Of a stretch of DNA of 64,000 nucleotides, positions 54,364 to 62,407 are shown one piece after another. Every line of letters starts with the position of its first letter. Within the stretch, counting starts at the first letter, position 1. The notes beneath the pieces are model-generated. The model did not search any database, was not told the DNA's origin, and saw only the letters and a list, made by a program, of their open reading frames with translations. The translations under genes were made by a program, and so were the position numbers. The stretch comes from Polaromonas sp. JS666 (GTDB lineage: Bacteria > Pseudomonadota > Gammaproteobacteria > Burkholderiales > Burkholderiaceae_C), in assembly GCF_900103405.1 (NCBI RefSeq), contig NZ_FNHX01000003.1, positions 186,001 to 250,000 on the forward strand, read 5' to 3'.

Positions 54364-54571
54364 GGCCGCAGGCCTGCGAACCACAGCGCCCGTAAATGGC
54401 CTGGTTTTCTTGAGTTGCAGGAAAAAGTAATTAAAAATCATTAATTTACGATTGTCGCAAACTTTCCGGAAAAACGACCGCCACGAGTTTAGAGAGCTGT
54501 TTCGGTGGCTGTTTGTGCGAGGGATGGCGCGGTCGCACAGGGCTTGCACAGCCTGCCACGACAATAGCACC

Positions 54572-55762
54572 ATGAAAACACTTCGATTGCGCGATGGCAA
54601 GGAGCGCTCCCTGCTGCGGCGCCACCCATGGATTTTTGACGGTGCCATCGCCAAGGGCGGCGGCGACGCCGGTGAAACGGTGCGGGTGGAAAGCCACGCC
54701 GGCCAGTTCCTGGGCTGGGCGGCCTTCAGCCCGGCCTCCAAGATCCGTGCGCGGGTCTGGAGTTTTGACGAGGCCCAGCGCATAGACTCGGCTTTTTTCG
54801 CGGCCCGCATTGCCCAGGCCCTGAAGGCCAGGGAGCGCTTCGATATCCAGAGCGACGGCCGGCGCCTGGTCCATGGCGAATCCGACGGCCTGCCGGGCCT
54901 GGTGGTGGACCGCTACGGCGACACCCTGGTGGCCCAGTTTTCCAGTTGCGGCGCGGAAAAGTGGAAAAGCGTGATCGTCGACACCTTGCTGGCCCAGACC
55001 GGGCTGACCCGCCTCTATGAGCGTTCCGATGCGAGTTCCCGCGCGCTGGAAGGCCTGCCGGAAGTCACCGGCTGGTTGAAGGGCTCGGGCGAGACCGGCA
55101 TCACCATCACTGAACACGGCTGGAAGCTCAGCCTGGACATTGCCGAAGGCCACAAGACCGGCTTTTACCTGGACCAGCGCGACAGCCGGCAGAAGTTCGC
55201 CGCCTACACACGCCGGTTGCAGTTCGGCCAGGTCCTCAACTGCTACTGCTACACCGGCGGCTTTACCGTGGCCGCCTTGGCCGGCGGCGCCGGGCACGTC
55301 ACTTCCATCGATTCGTCGGCCCCGGCGATTGAGCGGGCTCGGGCCAATGTGGCGCTCAACGGCTTTGACGCCGGCCGCACCACCTTGCTCGACGCCGACG
55401 TGAACGCCTCGCTGCGCCAGTACCAGAAGGAGGGCCGGACCTTCGACGCCATCGTGCTGGACCCGCCCAAATTCGCGCCCACCGTGACGCACGCCGAACG
55501 CGCCGCCCGCGCCTACAAGGACATCAACCGCCTGGCGCTGTCCATCCTGTCGCCGGGCGGCGTGCTGTTCACCTATTCGTGCTCGGGCGGCATCAGCGCC
55601 GACCTGTTCCACAAAATCGTGGCCTCGGCCGGCACGGACGCCGGCGTGGACGCCTTTATCTCCGAGCGCATGGGCGGCGCGCCCGACCACCCCATGACGG
55701 TGGCCTTTCCGGAAGGCGAATACCTCAAGGGGCTGGTGCTGGTGAAACGGGTGGCTGGCTAG
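54572..55762 (+). CDS. rlmI: 23S rRNA (cytosine-5) methyltransferase RlmI
   Basis: SAM-dependent methyltransferase of 396 residues modifying C1962 of 23S rRNA in E. coli. N-terminal PUA domain (about 1-80: LRLRDGKERSLLRRHPWIFDGAI), an EEHD-like region, then the Rossmann fold GQVLNCYCYTGGFTVAALAGGA (SAM site), DAIVLDPPKFAPT and SCSGGISADLF. ATG 54572 starts the PUA domain; the frame upstream is open but not conserved. Divergent from the 7TM gene. Confidence 0.9.
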   Translation: MKTLRLRDGKERSLLRRHPWIFDGAIAKGGGDAGETVRVESHAGQFLGWAAFSPASKIRARVWSFDEAQRIDSAFFAARIAQALKARERFDIQSDGRRLVHGESDGLPGLVVDRYGDTLVAQFSSCGAEKWKSVIVDTLLAQTGLTRLYERSDASSRALEGLPEVTGWLKGSGETGITITEHGWKLSLDIAEGHKTGFYLDQRDSRQKFAAYTRRLQFGQVLNCYCYTGGFTVAALAGGAGHVTSIDSSAPAIERARANVALNGFDAGRTTLLDADVNASLRQYQKEGRTFDAIVLDPPKFAPTVTHAERAARAYKDINRLALSILSPGGVLFTYSCSGGISADLFHKIVASAGTDAGVDAFISERMGGAPDHPMTVAFPEGEYLKGLVLVKRVAG

Positions 55763-55909
55763 GGCTTGACAGCCTCTGTAAAGTAACTGTTAGCCAAAGT
55801 GGTATTCGCCGCGCCCCTGTGAAGGGCTTGAAGCCACCGCTAAACTCCCCAGCTTGGGTTTTCGCGGCCTGCCCGCCTTCCCGCAACCTTCCGTTTTTAG
55901 GTAGACACC

Positions 55910-56971
55910 ATGAGCTTGATCCCCGTCACCATACTCACCGGCTTTCTGGGCTCCGGCAAAACCACGCTGCTCAAGCGCGTGCTGACCGAGGCGCACGGCC
56001 AGAAGATCGCCGTCATCGAGAACGAATTCGGCGAGGAAAACATCGACAACGACATCCTGGTCAACGACACCACGGAAAACATCATCCAGATGAACAACGG
56101 CTGCATCTGCTGCTCCATCCGCGAAGACCTGCGGGAGACGCTGCAACTGCTGGCCGCCAAGAAGCGCAAGGGGCTGCTCGACTTCGACCGCGTGGTGATA
56201 GAAACCACCGGCCTGGCCGACCCCGGCCCGGTGGCGCAGACCTTTTTCATGGACGAGGAAGTCGCCGAGCAATACCTGCTGGATTCCATCCTGACCCTGG
56301 TGGACGCCAAGCACGCCGCCGGCCAGCTCAACGATCGCCAGGAGGCGCGCCGCCAGGTCGGTTTCGCCGACCAGATCTTCATCAGCAAATCGGACCTGGT
56401 CGCCAAGGACGAGGTCGATGCCCTGATGCACCGGCTCAAGCACATGAACCCGCGTGCCCCGCAGACCGCCGTGCATTTCGGCGAAGTGGCGATCAAGGAC
56501 GTGTTCGACCTGCGCGGCTTCAACCTCAATGCCAAGCTGGACATAGACCCCGATTTCCTCAAGGAGGACGAGCACGCCGGCCACGACCACGATCATGAAC
56601 ACGGCGAGCATTGCGACCACCCCTCCCATGCCCATGACGGGCATGAGGGCCACGGCCACCATCACCACCATGACGATGACGTCAAAAGTTTTGTCTTTCG
56701 CTCCGACAAGGCTTTCAGCCCGGCCAAGCTCGAGGACTTCCTGGGCGCGGTGGTCAATATCTACGGCCCGCGCATGCTGCGCTACAAGGGCGTGCTGAAC
56801 ATGGAAGGCACCGACCGCAAGGTGATTTTCCAGGGTGTGCACCAGCTCATGGGCAGCGACCTGGGGCCCGCCTGGGCAGAGGGCGAGAAGAAAAACAGCA
56901 AGATGGTGTTTATCGGCATCGACCTGCCCAAAGATATTTTTGTGCAGGGCCTGGAGCAGTGCCTGGTTTGA
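55910..56971 (+). CDS. G3E/CobW-family GTPase (putative metallochaperone)
   Basis: P-loop GTPase of 353 residues. Walker [11 protein letters not shown] (11-20), metal motif GCICCSI (C65-I66-C67-C68), switch and Walker [12 protein letters not shown], and base-recognition SKSD (159-162). A His/Asp-rich loop at about 222-257, with 17 His in 36 residues, lies before the C-terminal CobW domain and should hold metal ions. COG0523 proteins hand Zn, Ni or Co to client proteins. A TTGACA (55766-55771) just past the rlmI stop could be a -35 with a weak -10. Client is unknown. Confidence 0.88.
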   Translation: MSLIPVTILTGFLGSGKTTLLKRVLTEAHGQKIAVIENEFGEENIDNDILVNDTTENIIQMNNGCICCSIREDLRETLQLLAAKKRKGLLDFDRVVIETTGLADPGPVAQTFFMDEEVAEQYLLDSILTLVDAKHAAGQLNDRQEARRQVGFADQIFISKSDLVAKDEVDALMHRLKHMNPRAPQTAVHFGEVAIKDVFDLRGFNLNAKLDIDPDFLKEDEHAGHDHDHEHGEHCDHPSHAHDGHEGHGHHHHHDDDVKSFVFRSDKAFSPAKLEDFLGAVVNIYGPRMLRYKGVLNMEGTDRKVIFQGVHQLMGSDLGPAWAEGEKKNSKMVFIGIDLPKDIFVQGLEQCLV

Positions 56972-57316
56972 GGTAGGCTGTCCGCCTGTAGCCTAATAAA
57001 AGGCGGAGGGCTTCATGTTTGTCTCGATTCTCCAACGATTTGTTTTTTGGGTGTCACAGGGCGCTGGCGAGCCGCTACAATCGCGCGCCGACCAAAATAC
57101 CCGAAAAATCGAATCGGGAGGCCAGTCAGGTACAAAACCGGTTAAAAAGCGGGTTGAGGGCCGCGATTTAGCGGTTTTCAGGACTGGCGGGCGGCAGACA
57201 AACCAGGAAATCTGGCTACAGCTAGGGTTGGACTGCCGCACAGCGGCAGTCTGGCCAGGAAGCCGCCCTAGAGGCCTCAGGGCCGTTCCAAGGCTGCTTT
57301 CCAGAGGAGACACATT
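56972..57316. other. 345-bp non-coding region with the dksA promoter and structured leader
   Basis: No convincing gene. A -10 TACAAT at 57076-57081 (with a weak TGTCAC 18 bp upstream) suggests a start near 57088 and a leader of about 230 nt before dksA. A perfect 9-bp stem GACTGCCGC/GCGGCAGTC with loop ACA is at 57231-57251, 66 bp ahead of the GTG start. A short hairpin TCCGCC/GGCGGA lies near 56981-57007. An open frame at 57015-57320 has no recognisable features and overlaps dksA, so it was not called. Confidence 0.6.
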
Positions 57317-58360
57317 GTGAAAGCCCCAGCGAAGAAGACCAAGACACCCGCCAAGGCTGCAGCCAAACCGGCCGCCAAGACAGCCGTGAAAGCCAAGCCG
57401 GCACCCAAAGCAGCCGCCAAGGCCGTGAAAAAAGTGGCCAAGCCTGTCGCCAAAGCCAAGCCGGCGCCCAAACCCGCCGCGAAGAAGGCCGTCAAGGCCG
57501 CGCCCCCAAAAAAACCTGTCGCAGCCGTCAAGAAAACCGCTGCCAAGCCTGTGCCTTCCAAGGCCAAGGCCGTCGCCAAACCCGCAAAGCCAGTGCCCAA
57601 AACCACACCGAAACCCGCCGTAAAACCGGCTGTCAAGCCTCCTGTGGTGAAAGCCGCCGCCAAACCCGCGGCCAAGCCAGTCGTGGTTGCCCCCGTGCCG
57701 GCGCCAGCGCCGGCTCCCGCTCCTGTGGTGTCCGGGCTCATGGCCCCGCCTCCACTGAAACCCGGACGGCGCAGCTCAGCCCGGGTCGCCACCCAATCAC
57801 CCCCTCCCGCACCCATGGTGCCAACCCATGCGCCCGACGCAGCCAAAGCCAGTTACTCCACAATGACCGAACGCGTGATCGCGCCGCCACCTCAGGCGGC
57901 GGCCAAAAAAGACCCCAAGCTTGCCAACAACTGGAAGACCAAATCCGCCGAGCAACTGACGGACGACGAAGTCAAGGCCATGCCCGACTCCGAGTACATG
58001 AACGAAAAGCAGCTGGCCTTCTTCCGCCACAAGCTGTCGGTGCTCAAGCAGGATATCCACAACAGCGCCGGCGAAACCACCGAGCACCTGCGTGAAGACA
58101 CCGTCGTGGTGCCCGACCCGGCCGACCGCGCCACCATCGAGGAAGAGCACGCCCTTGAATTGCGCACCCGCGACCGCGAGCGCAAGCTGCTCAAGAAAAT
58201 CGAGCAATCCATCGCCCGCATCGACTCCGGTGACTATGGCTACTGTGACGAGACCGGCGAACCCATCGGTGTGGGCCGGCTGATCGCCCGCCCCACGGCG
58301 AATCTGTCGCTGGAAGCCCAGCAGCGCCGGGAACTCAAGCAAAAGATGTTTGGCGATTGA
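57317..58360 (+). CDS. dksA: RNA polymerase-binding protein DksA with long Ala/Lys/Pro N-terminus
   Basis: Transcription factor acting with ppGpp on RNA polymerase, 347 residues versus about 150 for E. coli DksA. Residues 1-175 are repeats of Ala, Lys and Pro resembling histone H1 tails and likely bind nucleic acid. The C-terminal part (about 190-347) is DksA: coiled-coil tip DPADRATIEEE contains the DxxDxA motif, and the finger has C310-T313 ... S331-A334 instead of four Cys, so zinc should not be bound (as in P. aeruginosa DksA2). Start is GTG 57317 after GAGGAGA. This zinc-free form appears to be usual in Burkholderiales. Confidence 0.9.
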   Translation: MKAPAKKTKTPAKAAAKPAAKTAVKAKPAPKAAAKAVKKVAKPVAKAKPAPKPAAKKAVKAAPPKKPVAAVKKTAAKPVPSKAKAVAKPAKPVPKTTPKPAVKPAVKPPVVKAAAKPAAKPVVVAPVPAPAPAPAPVVSGLMAPPPLKPGRRSSARVATQSPPPAPMVPTHAPDAAKASYSTMTERVIAPPPQAAAKKDPKLANNWKTKSAEQLTDDEVKAMPDSEYMNEKQLAFFRHKLSVLKQDIHNSAGETTEHLREDTVVVPDPADRATIEEEHALELRTRDRERKLLKKIEQSIARIDSGDYGYCDETGEPIGVGRLIARPTANLSLEAQQRRELKQKMFGD

Positions 58361-58399
58361 CGCCAGGCTACCGATAGAAGTATTGTTAGTCGTCCGACC

Positions 58400-60274
58400 A
58401 TGTCCAAAGAAGATACCGCTTCAGGCCTGCTGTCCAAGATGGTGAAGTTCGTCCGGAATCCGGCCACGAACTGGGCCGACCTGGACGCGGCTGCCACGGA
58501 CCGGGACGAAGCCATGAGCAAGCAGTTGCTCAAGGAAATGATAGAGCGCAAGCGGCAGAACGATTTCGTGCGCAAGCGTGAATTCGACATGCTGCGCAAG
58601 ATGCGCAAGCGCGAGGCCATGGTCGGCGTGGGCCAGGATCCGACCGGGCGGCCTTCCTTCTTTCAGAGCAGCATGCCGTCCAAACCGGACGACAGGGCCA
58701 CCACGCTCAAGAAGATCGACGAGATCGAAGCGCAGATGTCCATGCAGTGGTGGAAAACCAAGAATGGCGGGATTCCCGACAGCACCCCCCCGCATGCCTC
58801 GCCCACGGGCGCCAGGAATCCCTCGGTGCAGGCGCCGCTGCTGGACAACGCCCTGCCGACCGCCTACCGGGCAACGGCCCCGGCGGGCCTGCAAACCCCG
58901 GGCTTTAAAAGACCCGAGCCGACGGAAGCCGCTCCGCTGGACGCTTCGCCCACCGCGCCCGATTCCTTGTCCATCGCGCTTGCGGAAGCGCGTGCCGGCG
59001 GTGCACCTGCAGCCAGGCCACCCGCTCCTACTCCCGTGCCTGCCCCCGCTGCTCCCGCCCCCGCGCCTGTTGGCTTGCCCGGTGGGCTGGCGGGTATCAG
59101 CGCCCGCAGCGACGACGGCAGCTCCGGTTTTTCGCATTCCAAATTCAGCGCCGTCGATGTCGATGAAGGGGTCGAGCATGACGCCGAACTCGAAGAGGCG
59201 GCCATCCGCTTTGCCAACGGCGACGACGCCGGGGCCGAAGCCGGCCTGCTCGAAATCCTGGCCCCGAACGGTTCGCGCGCCGGCCATGCCGATACCTGGC
59301 TGACGCTGTTCGACCTGTACCGCGCCACGGCCCAGCAGGACAAGTTCGAAACCGCCGCCATCCAGTTCGTTGAGCGTTTTGACCGGTCGGCGCCGCAATG
59401 GTTTTCCATGCCCGACATGGTGAAAAAACTCACCGAACCGGCAGGCGGCAAAGCCAGCAACGGCCCCGCTGCCGACTGGGTATGCCCTTCCACGCTGGGC
59501 ATACAGACGGTGGCCACGCTCAAGGCGGCCATGGCCAAGGCACCCATGCCGTGGCGGCTGGACTGGAAAAACCTCAAGGCCATCGAGGCCGCCGCGGTGG
59601 AGCCGCTGTACAAGGTTTTCAGCAGCTGGGCGGCTCAGCCCGTCCAGTTGCGTTTCATGGGCGATGCGCAACTGCAGAAGGTGCTGCAGGACGCCACGCC
59701 CTCGGGCAGCCGCGACACGGTCCAGACCTGGTGGCTTTTGCGCATGGAGGCGCTGCGTGTCACGCACCGGCCCGACGACTTCGAACTCGCGGCGCTCGAC
59801 TTCTGCGTCACCTATGAAGTCTCCCCGCCGGCCTGGGACAGCGCGCGCTGCGAATACAAGCCCATAGACGCCCAGGGCGGCGTTTTGAGCGGCCAGGCCA
59901 TCATCGGCGACGTCTACCGCGATTCGGTGCCCTCCAGCCTCAGCGCCATCGAGGGCGATACTCAGATGGATGCGCCGAGTTCGCAGATGAGCAACCTGCT
60001 GTCGGTGGAGCTGTCCGGCCAGGTGCAGGGCGACGCGATCGCGGTGCTCGACAAGCTCGAGGCCAAATTGATGGGCGCGGACATGATGCTGATCTCCTGC
60101 TCCAAGCTGATCCGCGTGGATTTTTCCGCGGCGGGGACGCTGCTGAACTGGGTGTCGGCCCGCGAAGCCGAGAACCGCGCCGTGCAGTTCTCCGACGTCA
60201 ACCGCCTCGTGGCCGCATTCTTCAATGTGATCGGCATCACCGAGCACGCCAGGGTCATGGTCCGCGTCGACTGA
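58400..60274 (+). CDS. STAS-like domain protein of unknown function, Burkholderiales type
   Basis: Protein of 624 residues, 39 bp after dksA. N-terminal 1-110 is basic and helical (KQLLKEMIERKRQNDFVRKREFD), followed by a Ser/Pro/Ala-rich disordered linker (about 140-250), then a structured region containing ELEEAAIRFANGDDAGAEAGLLEIL (TPR-like) and a C-terminal STAS-like fold (about 540-624, VELSGQVQGDAIAVLDKLEAKL...SCSKLIRVDFSAAGTLLNW). STAS domains bind nucleotides or partner proteins in anti-sigma systems; no kinase is visible nearby. Function not known. Confidence 0.75.
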   Translation: MSKEDTASGLLSKMVKFVRNPATNWADLDAAATDRDEAMSKQLLKEMIERKRQNDFVRKREFDMLRKMRKREAMVGVGQDPTGRPSFFQSSMPSKPDDRATTLKKIDEIEAQMSMQWWKTKNGGIPDSTPPHASPTGARNPSVQAPLLDNALPTAYRATAPAGLQTPGFKRPEPTEAAPLDASPTAPDSLSIALAEARAGGAPAARPPAPTPVPAPAAPAPAPVGLPGGLAGISARSDDGSSGFSHSKFSAVDVDEGVEHDAELEEAAIRFANGDDAGAEAGLLEILAPNGSRAGHADTWLTLFDLYRATAQQDKFETAAIQFVERFDRSAPQWFSMPDMVKKLTEPAGGKASNGPAADWVCPSTLGIQTVATLKAAMAKAPMPWRLDWKNLKAIEAAAVEPLYKVFSSWAAQPVQLRFMGDAQLQKVLQDATPSGSRDTVQTWWLLRMEALRVTHRPDDFELAALDFCVTYEVSPPAWDSARCEYKPIDAQGGVLSGQAIIGDVYRDSVPSSLSAIEGDTQMDAPSSQMSNLLSVELSGQVQGDAIAVLDKLEAKLMGADMMLISCSKLIRVDFSAAGTLLNWVSAREAENRAVQFSDVNRLVAAFFNVIGITEHARVMVRVD

Positions 60275-60293
60275 CGCAGTCCAATTCTGTCTC

Positions 60294-60311
60294 AGCCCCT
60301 GCGCAGGGGCT
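60294..60311 (+). terminator. Palindromic hairpin after the STAS-like gene
   Basis: Perfect 18-bp palindrome AGCCCCTGCGCAGGGGCT, 20 bp past the stop codon; followed by TGTTC rather than a T-run. Likely a 3' hairpin; termination strength uncertain. Confidence 0.55.
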
Positions 60312-60652
60312 TGTTCAACCGGCTTTGACGGCCCGAGTCACCCGCAGTGGGCCTGGCGCTGCCCGGGCATTCCCTCTTTCATTCCTGATGGCGCGCCTCG
60401 CGCCGTGCTTTTTTGCGCTTGTCCGCGGCCGTCGCGCGCTATACGGCCGCGAAAAAGGGAAATAGTCCCGCTTTGCGCTCTGCTGTCTCCGCCTAGGGAC
60501 TCTTGCCTTAAAGCAATACTTTCATTGCATCGGCTAAGTACTTAATTTAGAACACTTTTTGATTTTGGCTTCGCATCCAAAGAAGCTTCTAAGTCCTTGA
60601 TTTCATTGAAAAAATTTGTTTCAAATCCCTTGTTTGCAAATGGTTTCCTGCT

Positions 60653-60690
60653 AAAGTGGGAAGAAGTGCAATTTAGTGGTGAAAAGTGTT
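60653..60690 (+). promoter_or_regulatory. MraZ operator: four AGTG boxes at exact 10-bp spacing
   Basis: AGTG occurs at 60655, 60665, 60675 and 60685, each preceded by A or T and mostly followed by G or T, that is one box per DNA helical turn. MraZ autorepresses its operon by binding direct repeats of a similar (G)TGG/AGTG kind with about 10-bp period ahead of mraZ. The boxes overlap the proposed -10 (60652-60657) and extend downstream of it. Confidence 0.85.
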
Positions 60691-60708
60691 TTCCAAAGGT
60701 TTGTAGCA

Positions 60709-61137
60709 GTGTTTCAAGGCGCCTCATCGTTAGCTCTCGATACCAAGGGTCGGCTCTCCGTGCCGACCCGGCATCGTGACGTGCTGAGCGCCACCGCTTC
60801 CGGCCAGCTCACCATCACCAAACATCCGCACGGCTGCCTCATGATTTTCCCTCGCAACGAGTGGGAAAAATTTCGCGAGCGCATCGCCTCGCTGCCGATG
60901 CAGGCACAGTGGTGGAAGCGCATCTTTCTTGGCAACGCCATGGACGTGGACATGGACGCCACCGGCCGCGTGCTGGTGTCGCCCGAACTGCGCGCTGCGG
61001 CGGGCATCAGCAAGGACACGGTGCTGCTGGGCATGGGCAGCTACTTCGAGCTCTGGGATGCCGCCACCTACGCGGCCCAGGAAGCCGAGCAGATGAAGGG
61101 CGAAATGCCCGATGTCTTCAGAGACTTTTCGTTCTGA
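60709..61137 (+). CDS. mraZ: Transcriptional regulator MraZ
   Basis: AbrB-like double-domain DNA-binding protein of 142 residues heading the division and cell wall cluster. It starts at GTG 60709 ([19 protein letters not shown], the family start); two repeats of the fold follow, the second with [20 protein letters not shown] longer frame starts at 60676 but its first 11 codons overlap the AGTG boxes. It is followed after 9 bp by rsmH, its usual neighbour. Confidence 0.93.
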   Translation: MFQGASSLALDTKGRLSVPTRHRDVLSATASGQLTITKHPHGCLMIFPRNEWEKFRERIASLPMQAQWWKRIFLGNAMDVDMDATGRVLVSPELRAAAGISKDTVLLGMGSYFELWDAATYAAQEAEQMKGEMPDVFRDFSF

Positions 61138-61146
61138 AAGAAGACG

Positions 61147-62064
61147 GTGAACGGCACATGGATACACCGTACCGTCCTGTTGAACGAAGCCATAGCGGCG
61201 CTTCTTGTCAACCCGGACGGCCACTACGTCGACGCGACCTTCGGGCGCGGCGGCCATTCACGGCTGTTGCTGTCGCAACTCTCGCCCCAAGGGCGGCTCA
61301 CCGCCTTCGACAAAGACCTCGACGCCATCGCCGAGGCGCAGACTATCACCGACCCGCGCTTTTCGATCCGCCACGAGGGTTTCATGCACCTGGGCCAGTT
61401 GACCGCCGCCAGCGCGGACGGCGTGCTAATGGACCTGGGCGTGAGCTCGCCGCAGATCGACAACCCGGTGCGCGGATTTTCGTTTCGGCAGGAGGGGCCG
61501 CTGGACATGCGCATGGACACCACGCGTGGCCAGAGCGTGGCCGAGTGGCTGGCGGATGCATCCATAGAAACCATGGCGGAGGTGATTCGTGAATATGGCG
61601 AAGAACGGTTTGCTCAACAGATTGCAAAGGCGATTGATCGTCGCCGACAGGAACGGGGCCCTCTTCGAACCACCGCTGAGCTGGCCGAAGTCGTGGCTGG
61701 CGCGGTCAAAACCCGCGAGCCGGGCAAGGACCCTGCAACGCGCACATTTCAGGCTCTTCGGATTTTCATCAACGCCGAGCTTGAAGAGCTGCAACAGGCG
61801 CTAGCCGCGTCGCTGAAAGTTCTCCGACCGGGAGGCCGTCTGGTGGTGATCAGTTTTCATTCGCTCGAAGACCGCATCGTCAAACAGTTCATCGCCGCAC
61901 ATTCGCGCGAGGTGTTCGACCGCCGCGCGCCTTTCGCCGAACCCAAGGCCATGCAGCTCAAGGCCCTGGGCCGCACCAAGCCCAGCGAACAGGAGGTGGA
62001 AGGCAACCCGCGCTCGCGCAGCGCCGTGATGCGTGTTGCCGAACGCACAGAGGTGGCCGCATGA
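61147..62064 (+). CDS. rsmH: 16S rRNA (cytosine-N4) methyltransferase RsmH
   Basis: SAM-dependent methyltransferase of 305 residues modifying C1402 of 16S rRNA. N-terminal [13 protein letters not shown] site [28 protein letters not shown] and C-terminal [16 protein letters not shown] are diagnostic. Start is GTG 61147 (no in-frame ATG near). The stop TGA overlaps an ATG (62061) that opens a 13-codon frame leading into ftsL. Confidence 0.95.
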   Translation: MNGTWIHRTVLLNEAIAALLVNPDGHYVDATFGRGGHSRLLLSQLSPQGRLTAFDKDLDAIAEAQTITDPRFSIRHEGFMHLGQLTAASADGVLMDLGVSSPQIDNPVRGFSFRQEGPLDMRMDTTRGQSVAEWLADASIETMAEVIREYGEERFAQQIAKAIDRRRQERGPLRTTAELAEVVAGAVKTREPGKDPATRTFQALRIFINAELEELQQALAASLKVLRPGGRLVVISFHSLEDRIVKQFIAAHSREVFDRRAPFAEPKAMQLKALGRTKPSEQEVEGNPRSRSAVMRVAERTEVAA

Positions 62065-62089
62065 GCACCGCTACAAGCGTGGGGGCCGT

Positions 62090-62407
62090 ATGGCTCGGCT
62101 GAACCTCATTCTTCTTCTGGCCGTGCTGGCCAGCGCGCTTTACCTCGTGCGCACCCAGTACGAGTCGCGCCGTCTCTACGTCGAGCTTGAGAAAGCGACG
62201 GCCGAGGCGCGGAAAATCGAAATGGACAACGAGCGCCTGCAGGTGGAAAAGCGCGCCCAGGCCACGCCCTTGAAGGTCGAGAAGCTGGCCAAGGAGCGCC
62301 TGCAGATGCGCACGGTGACGCCGGCCATCACCCAGTACGTGACCTACAAGGACGCCCCGGCCGCTGCGGCCGTTGCGGCCTCCGCAGCGGAAGGCACCAA
62401 GCCATGA
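62090..62407 (+). CDS. ftsL: Cell division protein FtsL
   Basis: Small bitopic protein of 105 residues: one helix LNLILLLAVLASALYLVR (about 4-21) with a short cytoplasmic start, then a periplasmic leucine-zipper-like coiled coil (YESRRLYVELEKATAEARKIEMDNERLQVEK). It connects FtsB and FtsQ in the divisome. Position between rsmH and ftsI is standard. Start ATG 62090 follows GGGGGCC; its stop overlaps ftsI (ATGA at 62404). Confidence 0.92.
   Translation: MARLNLILLLAVLASALYLVRTQYESRRLYVELEKATAEARKIEMDNERLQVEKRAQATPLKVEKLAKERLQMRTVTPAITQYVTYKDAPAAAAVAASAAEGTKP

Larger units (their letters stand above)
60275..60708. other. 434-bp non-coding region upstream of mraZ
   Basis: No convincing gene. Contains a palindrome AGCCCC-TGCGCA-GGGGCT (60294-60311, likely end of the STAS-gene transcript), an inverted repeat CGCGGCCGT/ACGGCCGCG (60424-60432 and 60443-60451, 10-nt loop) followed by AAAAAGGG, and a strongly AT-rich stretch from about 60510 to 60660 that stands out against the surrounding GC. 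A possible promoter TTGTTT (60630-60635) - 16 bp - TAAAGT (60652-60657) precedes the MraZ boxes. Confidence 0.65.

Noticed and set aside
57015..57320. Open frame of 101 codons in the dksA leader
   Set aside because: No domain, no ribosome site, overlaps the dksA start; more likely leader RNA.
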